A stretch of 64,000 nucleotides of DNA from Candidatus Saccharibacteria bacterium (GTDB taxonomy: Bacteria; Patescibacteriota; Saccharimonadia; Saccharimonadales; Saccharimonadaceae): positions 682,001 through 746,000 of the forward strand of contig CP064991.1 in the NCBI GenBank assembly GCA_016699895.1, written 5' to 3'. Below, in pieces: positions 8,366-16,485 of the stretch. Each line of letters starts with the position of its first letter. The stretch's first letter is position 1. The translations under genes were made by a program, and so were the position numbers. The notes below the pieces were generated by a model. That model saw only the letters and a list, made by a program, of their open reading frames with translations, was not told the DNA's origin and did not search any database.

Positions 8366-9931
8366 ATGCGAGAGCCCAATCTTTTAGCACGCCAATTCGC
8401 CGATCAGTTACGGGCTATCAACGATACGAAAAAACGCGAGCAGTCTGCGCTCGAAACTGCCGAGAAACTCCACGTTTCTACCGCCGGAGCTGGGCTAACC
8501 TTTCTCTACGAGAGCCTACGCAATGCTTCGGAAAACGCCGACGAGAAATTATTGCTGGAACGGGCGGTGCGCCGCTTTTTCAAACGAGCCTATTTAACCC
8601 CAGACAACAGCAGCCTGCGCGATGCTGGCACCGAACTCGTCACCGAGCTCACGTTGGCTGGCTATCTGGAAAACGATAGTATTCCACTAGCTGTCATCGA
8701 TTCAATCACCGATATTGCCAAGGCCTATTCAACCACCCGCAAAAAATTGCTAGAACGTTTCCCGCGCGACACGGTCGAGCGCTGGACGCTGGAGCCGATG
8801 GCGGCTGCCATCGAGGCGCAGCTACGCGACCATCGATTGGGTCTAGCGTTCACCGATCTAGCCTATAATTATTTCCTCAGCGCCATTGACGCCGACAAGT
8901 TCTTTGGCGGCAAAAAACCCGCTAGCTACGAGGCGATTTTATTCGTCGCTGTCAGCAGCGCCCTCACCAAAAATGATTCGGCTGCTATCCGATTCAACCT
9001 CCTCAGCCGTTACCAGATTTCGCCGTCTCGTGCCGTTGATTTTGCCAAATTCAATACTCAGATTGATCAAGTATTCACCAATCCGGCGCTCGAACGAGTC
9101 AAACATCTCGTCGATCGCCACGGTGCGCCCTTACGTATTTTGCTCCGCAGTATGAACGGCAATGACAAATTGGCCGACCACATGCTCAGCGAAAAAGCGT
9201 TTCTCGGACCTTATGATTCTGCTATTTCTGAATCATACACCAGCGTCAGTGAGAGTATCAGCCGCGGTATTTTTCGTAGTGTTATATTCCTGATTATCAC
9301 CAAATTTATCATCGGTGTTGGTATCGAAGTGCCGTACGATCTGATGGTTAATGGTCACATCGGGTGGCTTGCGCTATCTGTTAACTTGCTGACTCCGCCA
9401 CTCTATATGATCGCTTTGCGTTTAACGCTCCTCATGCCATCAGCTGAAAACACGCGCGCCTTGCACCGCGAAATTACGCGGATCTTGTTCGAGCCAGTCC
9501 CGACCAAACCATTCCTCGGCGTTCGACCGAAAAAGAAATTTAGCGCCGGCTATAATATTGCCTATGCATTGGCTATCATTGCCGTTTTCGGTGGATTCGG
9601 CTATCTATTGGTCCAATATGCACGATTTGAATGGATCCATCTAGGTATATTCTTCTTCTTCATCAGCACAGCTAGCTTCCTCGGCTTCCGCTTGTCTCGG
9701 GCTATTCGCGAAATCGAGGTCGGCGAAGAAGCCCAGACCAGCGTTACTATGCTCCGCGATTTCCTCTATATGCCATTCGTCGCTGTCGGCCGCCGCATTA
9801 GCGAAACCTACGCCCAGTTCAATATCATCTCGCGCTTTCTCGATATGTTCGTCGAGCTGCCGCTCAAAACCATCCTTGGTTTTGTCCGGCAATGGGGCAG
9901 CTTTCTCAGTGCTAAAAAAGATAGTTTCTAG
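8366..9931 (+). CDS. Hypothetical multi-pass membrane protein
   Basis: 521 aa, not recognised. The first 290 residues are soluble and mostly helical. Four hydrophobic segments follow: SVIFLIITKFIIGVGIEV, IGWLALSVNLLTPPLYMIAL, IAYALAIIAVFGGFGYLLV and LGIFFFFISTASFLGF. The C-terminal about 90 residues are probably cytosolic. No catalytic motif is visible. The start follows a leaderless-type promoter. The gene ends with a 4-bp overlap of the convergent zincin-like gene. Confidence 0.75.
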   Translation: MREPNLLARQFADQLRAINDTKKREQSALETAEKLHVSTAGAGLTFLYESLRNASENADEKLLLERAVRRFFKRAYLTPDNSSLRDAGTELVTELTLAGYLENDSIPLAVIDSITDIAKAYSTTRKKLLERFPRDTVERWTLEPMAAAIEAQLRDHRLGLAFTDLAYNYFLSAIDADKFFGGKKPASYEAILFVAVSSALTKNDSAAIRFNLLSRYQISPSRAVDFAKFNTQIDQVFTNPALERVKHLVDRHGAPLRILLRSMNGNDKLADHMLSEKAFLGPYDSAISESYTSVSESISRGIFRSVIFLIITKFIIGVGIEVPYDLMVNGHIGWLALSVNLLTPPLYMIALRLTLLMPSAENTRALHREITRILFEPVPTKPFLGVRPKKKFSAGYNIAYALAIIAVFGGFGYLLVQYARFEWIHLGIFFFFISTASFLGFRLSRAIREIEVGEEAQTSVTMLRDFLYMPFVAVGRRISETYAQFNIISRFLDMFVELPLKTILGFVRQWGSFLSAKKDSF

Positions 9932-10815
9932 AATATCTTGGCGACATCATCTAGTACTAGTTCAGGAATCTCGTCAAATGGCAAGCCTTCGGTCAACTCG
10001 TCCATCAATAGTCCGTCTTTGGCTGCTGGTAGGGTTTTAAGGCTCTCATTACCGGCCCAGCGCGATACGCTCGATTGATAGGCCCGACGCATAACATCAT
10101 ACACAAATCTATAGGCATCTATCTCTGCTATCGTATATCGATGACGCAGACTATGATCTGAATCAAACGTCGCCATCGCTGGCTCATCAATAATCTGCTG
10201 CACATGAGCTAGCTCATGAAGCAATATCAACTCTAGTGGATCGCGACCCGGCAAAAAAGCATGCTTGAATACTGTTACTCCGGGATTCATGCGTAGTTCA
10301 TAGGCTATCGGACCCCAATTAGTTGGTACGTCGATTGTCGTTTTTGGCATCACCGCCATAGCATCAACCGTCAACTCTCCAGATGCTTTACGGCTAGGAT
10401 CTGAAACAATACGTCCTGCACTAAATGTTTTCTGCCTAATTTCTGCAATAGCGTTTCTCACTAATACATCAGGATCGACAGCCACTTCGTACGTTTTTAA
10501 CCAATCGCTATGATTAGATTGCTGCTCCCCACCCATATACACCGACGAATCACCAAACACCATGACCTCATGATCGCGCCTCAATGTCATCATTGGCAAT
10601 GCCTCTCTAGCGATTTGACGCCTAGAAAGTTCGATACGACCATGATTATTATTAGGAATCTCTAGCCTATTAAGATACGTTTCTATTCGACCTATGCGCT
10701 CCCTCAACTGGGGTGGGGCGGTCTCCCGGGCCGCCCCGAGCAGGCTCGCCGCCTCTGAGCAGCTGTCATCTAACAACCTTTTATCTGCTCTGGCTTGTTT
10801 CGAGATAAAGTTCAT
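9928..10815 (-). CDS. Putative zincin metalloprotease-like protein (HELAH)
   Basis: 295 aa. One strong motif is seen, LLHELAHVQQ, with H200, E201 and H204. This is the HExxH zinc-binding and catalytic signature of gluzincin/metzincin proteases. Possible third ligands (for example the E in IAEIDAYRF) lie about 35 residues later. There is no signal peptide or membrane helix, so it is predicted to be cytosolic. The rest is not recognised. It resembles the ImmA/IrrE or toxin-type small peptidases only in the motif; the protein family is uncertain. Confidence 0.65.
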   Translation of the reverse strand: MNFISKQARADKRLLDDSCSEAASLLGAARETAPPQLRERIGRIETYLNRLEIPNNNHGRIELSRRQIAREALPMMTLRRDHEVMVFGDSSVYMGGEQQSNHSDWLKTYEVAVDPDVLVRNAIAEIRQKTFSAGRIVSDPSRKASGELTVDAMAVMPKTTIDVPTNWGPIAYELRMNPGVTVFKHAFLPGRDPLELILLHELAHVQQIIDEPAMATFDSDHSLRHRYTIAEIDAYRFVYDVMRRAYQSSVSRWAGNESLKTLPAAKDGLLMDELTEGLPFDEIPELVLDDVAKIF

Positions 10816-10883
10816 CTTACCATTTTATCATATTTATGCTAATTAGTCAATATTTACCTCTTGAAAATATCCGCTGGTTCTGG

Positions 10884-10889
10884 TACAAT
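10884..10889 (+). promoter_or_regulatory. -10 box of der
   Basis: TACAAT, 12 nt before the ATG at 10902. The -35 is not clear. Confidence 0.4.
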
Positions 10890-10901
10890 TATACCCATAT
10901 T

Positions 10902-11708
10902 ATGGCGAGTAAATTACCGACTGTTGCTATCGTAGGCCACGCAAATGCGGGAAAGTCTTCGCTATTTAACCGACTCGTACGCTCGAAACAGGCGATTGTT
11001 GCCGCCGAAGCTGGCACAACGCGCGATAACGTCATCGGCACTGTTGACCTCGGTGACCGTCAGTTTAGAGTCGTCGATACCGCCGGCCTCAAACCTGCCG
11101 AGGATGAATTTGAAGCCTCGATCCAAGACCAAATCGCCGATGCTATCGAACTAGCCGACGCCATCGTATTGGTTATTGATAGCACCAATTACCCCGACCA
11201 AAAAGACCGTGACCTCGCCAAAAAGATCCTACGTGGACAGAAACCAACCTTTCTAGCCGTCAACAAAACTGATTTGAAAGAGAGCCTGCCGGCTGACGAA
11301 TTTCGTCGCCTCGGCATTAAAAATATCGTGCCGATTAGCGCCGAGCATAACAGCGGTGTCCGCCGACTCGTCGACCAGCTAGCCGAAACCCTGCCAAAAG
11401 CCAAAGAAGTCCAGGAGGACGATATCCTCCGAATCGCCCTGATCGGTCGACCAAATGTCGGTAAATCTCATCTGTTCAATCGCCTTGCCGGCAAACAGCA
11501 GGCCATCGTCGCACCCATCGCTGGCACTACCCGCGATGTGAACCGCGTCTCTGTCCGCTATCACGGTCAAGCTATCGAACTGCTCGACACAGCTGGTGTG
11601 CGTCGTTCTGGCAAGATCGAACGTGGTATTGAAAAATTCTCGGTGCTGCGCACTGTAGCGATGACGAGGCCGATATTTGCTTGCTCCTCATGGACGTCAA
11701 CGAACTGA
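10902..11708 (+). CDS. der: GTPase Der (EngA), N-terminal part of a frameshifted gene
   Basis: Ribosome-assembly GTPase with two tandem G domains, needed for 50S maturation. The first G domain has GHANAGKSS (12-19), DTAG and NKTD. The second begins GRPNVGKSHLFNRL and has DTAG. The true start is the ATG at 10902 (MASKLPTVAIVGH); a longer reading from 10836 adds an unlikely N-terminus. The frame is lost near 11660, just after KFSVLRTV. The correct continuation (EADICLLLMDVNE) is one base out of frame and is listed separately. A missing base at about 11662 is the simplest explanation. der is essential, so a sequencing or assembly error is more likely than a real null. Confidence 0.9.
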   Translation: MASKLPTVAIVGHANAGKSSLFNRLVRSKQAIVAAEAGTTRDNVIGTVDLGDRQFRVVDTAGLKPAEDEFEASIQDQIADAIELADAIVLVIDSTNYPDQKDRDLAKKILRGQKPTFLAVNKTDLKESLPADEFRRLGIKNIVPISAEHNSGVRRLVDQLAETLPKAKEVQEDDILRIALIGRPNVGKSHLFNRLAGKQQAIVAPIAGTTRDVNRVSVRYHGQAIELLDTAGVRRSGKIERGIEKFSVLRTVAMTRPIFACSSWTSTN

Positions 11709-12292
11709 GCACCGGTATCGATCAAAAGCTCGCTGGCATGATCGCCGAAGCCGGCAAAGGTCTCGTCATAGTGGTTAGCAAATGGGACAGCGTCGAAGGC
11801 AAAGACGCCTTTACTCGTGACGCGCTGGCACCACAAATTATTGCAAACTTCGATTTCGTGCCGTGGGCGCCATTGATTTTCACCAGCTCCGTAACTGGAC
11901 AGAACGTTTCAAAATTATTTGAACTAGTTAGCCAAATTGCTACCGAACGTAACCGCACGATCAAGACCCGCAAACTAAACGATTTGTTGCAAAAAGCTAT
12001 CCTACGTCATCCGCCAGCTGGTCTAAAAAACACTCATCCGAAATTCCGCTATATTGTCCAAACTGATCATAATCCACCTTGGTTCGTCATCTATGGCAGC
12101 AATTTCAAATTTATCCACTGGTCATACAAACGCTACATCGAGCGCCAGTTCCGCGAGGAGTTTGGTTTCGGCGGCACGCCAATCAAATTCAGTTTCCGCG
12201 ACGAGAAACAAATCAAGGCCAACAAAGAACGTACTGCTCAGGGCCTTGAACCTGTAACCAAAGCCTACAAACAGACCAAAGACGACCAATAG
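11681..12292 (+). CDS. der: GTPase Der (EngA), C-terminal part of a frameshifted gene
   Basis: Continuation of der in the -1 frame. It supplies the rest of the second G domain (MDVNE in the switch/strand region and VVSKWD as the NKxD-type guanine specificity motif), then the KH-like C-terminal domain that docks on rRNA, ending with a basic tail. Together the two parts give a protein of normal Der length (about 460 aa). The reading in this frame extends back to about 11664, which shows that the break is a small indel. Confidence 0.88.
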   Translation: MLLMDVNELSTGIDQKLAGMIAEAGKGLVIVVSKWDSVEGKDAFTRDALAPQIIANFDFVPWAPLIFTSSVTGQNVSKLFELVSQIATERNRTIKTRKLNDLLQKAILRHPPAGLKNTHPKFRYIVQTDHNPPWFVIYGSNFKFIHWSYKRYIERQFREEFGFGGTPIKFSFRDEKQIKANKERTAQGLEPVTKAYKQTKDDQ

Positions 12293-12302
12293 ATCAAATA
12301 CG

Positions 12303-13220
12303 ATGGAATTTCCAAAAGACAGAAGCGACCAAGATCGGACCCACGAAGGATCTCCTCTAGAAATCCTCAATAGTGATAACACTACAGAGACTGTCAATCA
12401 CATCGTAACGCTATACCATGTCGGCGACTACGAAGACGCCGAGGACCAGCTGGCTGATCTATTGCTCGACTGGAGCGGGCGAACCTTTGATCTCACCTGT
12501 TACGGGCAATTATTAGACGGCCGAGCCAATTGGAACCCCGATAGCGCTACTGGCGTCTTCGATTGTCCAGCCGTGTTCCAACGACCAGCCATCATTGACG
12601 ACAAACTACACCTAGTATTTTGGCCAGAGTCGAGTATCGTCACTAATCCAGACGGTAGTCAAACTGCTACGGCTGAAATCGTAACCGAAAAAGGCGATCT
12701 GTTAAATCTGCAGTATGGCACAGCTATAAAAATCGAGTCTGTAGTCGATTATACCGACAAAGCCTACACAGATCATCTGGCAGCCAAGGCTCACCGCATG
12801 ATGTCCCTAGCGGTCAATCGTATCAGCCTTTCTGATCTAGACCGATTAGATCAGATCCGTGAAACAGCTGACGCTATTAGGGATGACGAGGAAATAGCCG
12901 CCTATAATGTCATTTACAAAAATCGCATCATGGAGCTATCACCACGTCGCTATTTTACAGCTCCACCAGCGGATATGCCTTTTGTCACCGGCCTGTGTTT
13001 ATCGGATAACACCTCAGAGACCACTATCAAAGGTATGTTCTCTGGCCTAGTCATGATTGAGGAACTCGATACTGACCACCAGCCCAACATCGCTAGTTTA
13101 TGTATAAAACTCTTGTCCACTAACGGCAGGGGCGAGGTCATCGAGCGTTATGCGCCGCTATCTAATCTCATACATCCACCTGTTTGCGACTGGACCGATG
13201 CCGACCGAACGATAGATTGA
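12303..13220 (+). CDS. Hypothetical protein
   Basis: 305 aa, acidic, not recognised. No membrane helix, signal peptide or catalytic motif is visible. Predicted content is mixed: an N-terminal helical part (VNHIVTLYHVGDYEDAEDQLADLL) and a beta-rich middle (KLHLVFWPESSIVTNPDGSQ). It starts 10 bp after der and precedes pth, so it may belong to the same transcription unit. Base composition matches its neighbours. Confidence 0.65.
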   Translation: MEFPKDRSDQDRTHEGSPLEILNSDNTTETVNHIVTLYHVGDYEDAEDQLADLLLDWSGRTFDLTCYGQLLDGRANWNPDSATGVFDCPAVFQRPAIIDDKLHLVFWPESSIVTNPDGSQTATAEIVTEKGDLLNLQYGTAIKIESVVDYTDKAYTDHLAAKAHRMMSLAVNRISLSDLDRLDQIRETADAIRDDEEIAAYNVIYKNRIMELSPRRYFTAPPADMPFVTGLCLSDNTSETTIKGMFSGLVMIEELDTDHQPNIASLCIKLLSTNGRGEVIERYAPLSNLIHPPVCDWTDADRTID

Positions 13221-13235
13221 TAGCAGCCACTGTAG

Positions 13236-13241
13236 TAGAAT
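13236..13241 (+). promoter_or_regulatory. -10 box of pth
   Basis: TAGAAT, 6 nt before the ATG at 13248, in a leaderless arrangement. Confidence 0.5.
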
Positions 13242-13247
13242 AGATAT

Positions 13248-13820
13248 ATGAAATTGATCATTGGTCTCGGTAATCCCGGCAACGAATACGCCCGCACGCG
13301 TCATAATTTTGGCTGGATCATGCTCGATCATATTGCAAACGCAGTCGGAGCAACCTGGGTGCATAAACCGAAATTTACTGCCGATATTGCCGAATATACT
13401 ATTAATGGCGAAAAAGTAATCCTCGCCAAGCCTACGACGTATTATAATTTATCCGGCGAAGCGACGCGCAAAATCAAGGATTTTTATCATATTGAGAATA
13501 ACGACATTGTGACGATTCATGATGAAATAGCGCTACCGATCGGGTCGCTCCGAACGCGCCGCGGCGGCAGTGATGCTGGTAATAACGGTATCAAGAGTCT
13601 GATTGCACATATTGGTCCAGATTTTGCCAGGGTTCGTATCGGCAGTGGTCAAGTCGCCGGGAATAATGGCGACGCCAGGCCAACTGACCATCGTGATCAC
13701 GTCCTATCACGTCCCGCAGCTAGCGAGATAGAACTCCTCGCTAAACTCGAGCCACAAGTTCAACATATCGTTAGCGATTTTATCGGCGGCACGTTCTTTG
13801 AAACGACTTATTCAGCCTAA
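13248..13820 (+). CDS. pth: Peptidyl-tRNA hydrolase
   Basis: 190 aa. It cleaves peptidyl-tRNA released from stalled ribosomes. The family signature is clear: IGLGNPGNEYARTRHNFGW with catalytic H19, KPTTYYNLSGEA, the HDEIALPIG motif with the catalytic aspartate, and GGSDAGNNGIKS. Length is typical. The start is a leaderless ATG. The tail after residue 185 is short and probably complete. Confidence 0.95.
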   Translation: MKLIIGLGNPGNEYARTRHNFGWIMLDHIANAVGATWVHKPKFTADIAEYTINGEKVILAKPTTYYNLSGEATRKIKDFYHIENNDIVTIHDEIALPIGSLRTRRGGSDAGNNGIKSLIAHIGPDFARVRIGSGQVAGNNGDARPTDHRDHVLSRPAASEIELLAKLEPQVQHIVSDFIGGTFFETTYSA

Positions 13821-13836
13821 ATATAATAGTCTTTGG

Positions 13837-14646
13837 TTATTCACCCACAATAGCTGCTATGCGGTGCAAACTTGCCGTACCTGACGGATCAGCCCCGATA
13901 CTAGTTAGTATCTTTTTAGCCCTCAGCTCCGACAGATTGCTGCTCACTAGTAGCTGCAGCATATTTCCGGTCAGCTCATCTGGGACACCGGCTCGCTCCA
14001 ATAACTCAGCCCAATCACCGCCCATCGCAATATGTGCTCTAACGCTGCGCCTCAGATCGCCGATCGACAGCCGATTATTGATCGGCTCAACTGGCTTCTC
14101 GCTAGTATCAGTAGACTCTGGCGCTACGTCAGATAATACCTCGGTCGGCAAGGCTAGCTCGACAGCACGCAATGACAAATCCACTAGGTGCTGCCGATTT
14201 ATAATTTCTACTACGCCAGAATTGAACCCTGGAGCTTCATCACCAGAATTGATGACTCTGAGCCATTCCGGCCCTATGCGTCCGCCAATCACAACCGAAT
14301 CGGCCTGGTGGACTTGTAGATCCTTATGAACGATCTGCTTGATGCCTTCTCTCGTAGCAGGCGAACGACCGCCGCGACCCAGGCGTTGCATCATAGCTAG
14401 ACGACTAATTTCCTCAAAAGTACGGCTGGGCGACTCAGTATCGGCTACATTGAGATTCTGTAGCCACGACCACATATGATTGACTCTAGTCGTTTTCAGA
14501 TCTAACAGCTGCGCGACCGCCGGCATGCCAAAGCCTCGAGCCCACGCCCGTTCATCCGGAGTCTTTAGAATACGCAGCCAATTATCATAAGCCGTCTCTC
14601 TACTGGCGCTAGATCGCTCACTCTCAGCCAAGACAACACCTTTCAT
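13837..14646 (-). CDS. Hypothetical protein
   Basis: 269 aa, not recognised. It is mostly helical and soluble. A segment near residues 35-60 (RGFGMPAVAQLLDLKTTRVNHMWSWL) could form a helix-turn-helix, and the C-terminus (LRAKKILTSIGADPSGTASLHRIAAIVG) has a helix-hairpin-like look, so nucleic-acid binding is possible but unproven. It is transcribed from its own TTGACA/TAATAT promoter and lies downstream of the structured RNA and its two terminators. Confidence 0.6.
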   Translation of the reverse strand: MKGVVLAESERSSASRETAYDNWLRILKTPDERAWARGFGMPAVAQLLDLKTTRVNHMWSWLQNLNVADTESPSRTFEEISRLAMMQRLGRGGRSPATREGIKQIVHKDLQVHQADSVVIGGRIGPEWLRVINSGDEAPGFNSGVVEIINRQHLVDLSLRAVELALPTEVLSDVAPESTDTSEKPVEPINNRLSIGDLRRSVRAHIAMGGDWAELLERAGVPDELTGNMLQLLVSSNLSELRAKKILTSIGADPSGTASLHRIAAIVGE

Positions 14647-14660
14647 TTAATCTAGTATAG

Positions 14661-14689
14661 ATATTACAACTAAATTGTATTTTTGTCAA
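14661..14689 (-). promoter_or_regulatory. Canonical promoter of the 269-aa hypothetical gene
   Basis: On the minus strand: TTGACA (14684-14689), a 17-nt spacer, then TAATAT (14661-14666), 14 nt before the ATG at 14646. Confidence 0.6.
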
Positions 14690-14740
14690 TCAAAACCGCC
14701 GAGTTATCGGTCGGCATCGCGCGATGCTTACTGAAAAATC

Positions 14741-14767
14741 AAAAAACCGCCATTCAAATGTTGGCGG
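14741..14767 (-). terminator. Rho-independent terminator (second of two)
   Basis: On the minus strand: CCGCCA, a 9-nt loop, TGGCGG, then T6. It lies just downstream of a similar terminator at 14787-14821 and looks like a fail-safe end for the ncRNA. Confidence 0.8.
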
Positions 14768-14786
14768 AGCTGCGATTTCTGTAATC

Positions 14787-14821
14787 AAAAAACCGCCAGC
14801 AAGGGTGGGCATCGCTGGCGG
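14787..14821 (-). terminator. Rho-independent terminator of the ncRNA
   Basis: On the minus strand: CCGCCAGC stem, a loop of about 13 nt, GCTGGCGG, then T6. The stem is GC-rich with a clean U-tract. It ends the transcript that starts near 15079. Confidence 0.85.
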
Positions 14822-15080
14822 TTATGTGACCCTTCGACGCACCCGACTGGGTAGAACTAGGTTCAAGCGCGACCCACCTCACACTTGGGGTCCGCCGGTC
14901 AAAGGGGTTAGATACGCGCCGATTTTGTCACCGTTTGGCGCCCGCACGCCGTAATTGTCGTGCAAACTAGGTGACGAAAGTGGAGGGTAGATACTTTCAT
15001 CCGCGCGTAGCCTAACATAAATTGATTATGTTAAAATGGGGGTATAAGGTGCTTCTCGTACGATAATCGCACGATAACGT
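14787..15080 (-). ncRNA. Probable structured non-coding RNA, about 290 nt
   Basis: No convincing gene lies in 14647-15131. The minus strand has a near-consensus promoter (TTGACA-17-TACAAT), a predicted start near 15079 and two tandem terminators, giving an RNA of about 290 nt. The RNA can form several local helices: TAACATAA/TTATGTTA, GAAAGT/ACTTTC, GCACG/CGTGC, and longer-range pairs GTCACC/GGTGAC and TACGCGC/GCGCGTA. The longest ATG frame on this strand is only about 30 codons. It does not show the full signatures of tmRNA, SRP RNA or RNase P RNA, although one stretch (GACAAAATCGGC...GTAT) recalls the 3' conserved region of RNase P. Family not identified. Confidence 0.6.
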
Positions 15081-15085
15081 TAGAC

Positions 15086-15114
15086 ATTGTAGCACTTTAA
15101 GTTTTATTTGTCAA
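15086..15114 (-). promoter_or_regulatory. Strong promoter of the ncRNA
   Basis: On the minus strand: TTGACA (15109-15114), a 17-nt spacer, TACAAT (15086-15091). No open reading frame of note follows, which supports an RNA gene. Confidence 0.7.
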
Positions 15115-15131
15115 CACTTTTTGAATAAATC

Positions 15132-16052
15132 ATGAATAAGGTCAAGCAAATATCACCCCTGAATCATAAATTTCTTCAGCGTGTATCTGTTATTGACAAT
15201 CCTGCAACTACCATTTGGTATATGGGCGAAATACCGGAAAACTGGAGTGAACGACCCTCGGTCGCTATCGTTGGCTCACGCAAACCGACCGAATATGGTC
15301 GCAGTGTTACCCTGAAATTAGCCTCGGCGCTAGCAGCTCGCGGCGTCGTTATTGTTAGCGGACTAGCACTCGGACACGACGCGCTCGCCGCACGCGGCGC
15401 CCTAGACGCTAGCGGCACGACAATCGCGGTCATCGGCAACGGTCTCGATAATATCCACCCTCATTCTAATAGTCTATTGGCCCGCGAAATCGTAGAGAAG
15501 GGCGGGGCCATCATATCTGAATATGAACCCGATGCAGCCGTGCGGCGGTGGAACTTTCTAGAGCGCAACCGTCTCATTGTGGCTCTGAGCGATGTCGTTG
15601 TGGTGGTCGAGGCCGGCGAACGATCTGGCACCATGAATACTACTGCGCATGCCTTGACCCAAAATAAAGATCTGATGGCCGTACCCGGCAATATCACCTC
15701 GCCATTATCGATCGGCTGCAACCGCCTGATCGCCCAAGGTGCCGAACCAGTATTATCCGTCGATGATATCCTCGAGAAACTCCGCTCTATACATGCCAGC
15801 CGACATAACCAAACGGCCATGGCGCTGCTCGCAGATCCACAGACTGCTGCGACAACTCCGCTCGACCAGCTCATCGGTACCACTGACGCCGAAACCGCCA
15901 TATTGCAAGCTATCGCCCGCGGTCTCAGCGATGGCGACGACATCCTTACCGCCACGAAACTGAGCCCTAGCAACTACAACATCGCCCTGACCATACTCGA
16001 ACTCAACGCCCGTATCCGCCCCCTGGGCGCTAATCGGTGGACATTAGCATAA
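15132..16052 (+). CDS. dprA: DNA processing protein DprA
   Basis: 306 aa. DprA protects incoming single-stranded DNA and loads RecA during natural transformation. The Rossmann-like core is clear: VGSRKPTEYGRSV, VIVSGLALGHDALAARGAL, AVIGNGLDNIHPHSN, GGAIISEYEPD and AVPGNI. A C-terminal winged-helix-like part is present (ETAILQAIARGLSDGDDIL). No SAM-like N-terminal domain is present, so the protein is a little shorter than some relatives. It suggests a competence route, which is widely seen in Saccharibacteria. Confidence 0.93.
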   Translation: MNKVKQISPLNHKFLQRVSVIDNPATTIWYMGEIPENWSERPSVAIVGSRKPTEYGRSVTLKLASALAARGVVIVSGLALGHDALAARGALDASGTTIAVIGNGLDNIHPHSNSLLAREIVEKGGAIISEYEPDAAVRRWNFLERNRLIVALSDVVVVVEAGERSGTMNTTAHALTQNKDLMAVPGNITSPLSIGCNRLIAQGAEPVLSVDDILEKLRSIHASRHNQTAMALLADPQTAATTPLDQLIGTTDAETAILQAIARGLSDGDDILTATKLSPSNYNIALTILELNARIRPLGANRWTLA

Positions 16053-16083
16053 CCTCTTATTTGACATAAATCATTAAAAATTA

Positions 16084-16089
16084 TATAAT
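16084..16089 (+). promoter_or_regulatory. -10 box of the 112-aa gene
   Basis: TATAAT, 8 nt before the ATG at 16098. TTGACA starts at 16060, which gives an 18-nt spacer. Confidence 0.6.
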
Positions 16090-16097
16090 GAAAAGAT

Positions 16098-16436
16098 ATG
16101 GCAAAGAAACAGACTCCGCATGGCAAGCATCCTATCGCCTCTAGAAAAGCTAGCGGAATATTGAATGCTGATGATTTTTCGGAGGCTACTACCGGACGCC
16201 GACCGAATGCTATCACCGAGTCACCGATCACTGGAGCGGTTGTCCTGCAACAGAAAGGCATCTACCAAATGTACCGCGCGGCCGTTATCGCAACCCTAAG
16301 AGCCAACGGTTCTAGTGGCGGTACGATACGGAACGAAGGTAATTACTTTCATCTCACCGCTAATTTTCCCGATGTCGATAGCGCCCGGTTAGCACTCGAT
16401 GCAATTCGCGACATTACCCACCTACACCGCAAATAA
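16098..16436 (+). CDS. Small hypothetical protein
   Basis: 112 aa, not recognised. The N-terminal 25 residues are basic and polar, probably disordered. The C-terminal half (GNYFHLTANFPDVDSARLALDAIRDI) has a beta-alpha pattern like a small ferredoxin-like fold. It has its own promoter and lies between dprA and topA. No catalytic motif is seen. Confidence 0.6.
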   Translation: MAKKQTPHGKHPIASRKASGILNADDFSEATTGRRPNAITESPITGAVVLQQKGIYQMYRAAVIATLRANGSSGGTIRNEGNYFHLTANFPDVDSARLALDAIRDITHLHRK

Positions 16437-16485
16437 TTGAATTTTATTTGCGCAAAGCTAATTTTTACGTTACACTGGGGCGCGT

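Noticed and set aside
14724..14954. 76-aa plus-strand ORF
   Set aside because: It runs through two minus-strand terminator hairpins and the ncRNA. The Arg/Pro-rich composition reflects GC-rich stems.
14787..15080. RNase P RNA or tmRNA as identity of the structured RNA
   Set aside because: One stretch (GACAAAATCGGC...GTAT) recalls RNase P conserved region V, but the matching 5' conserved region is poor and the spacing is far too short. The tmRNA 5' and T-loop signatures are absent.
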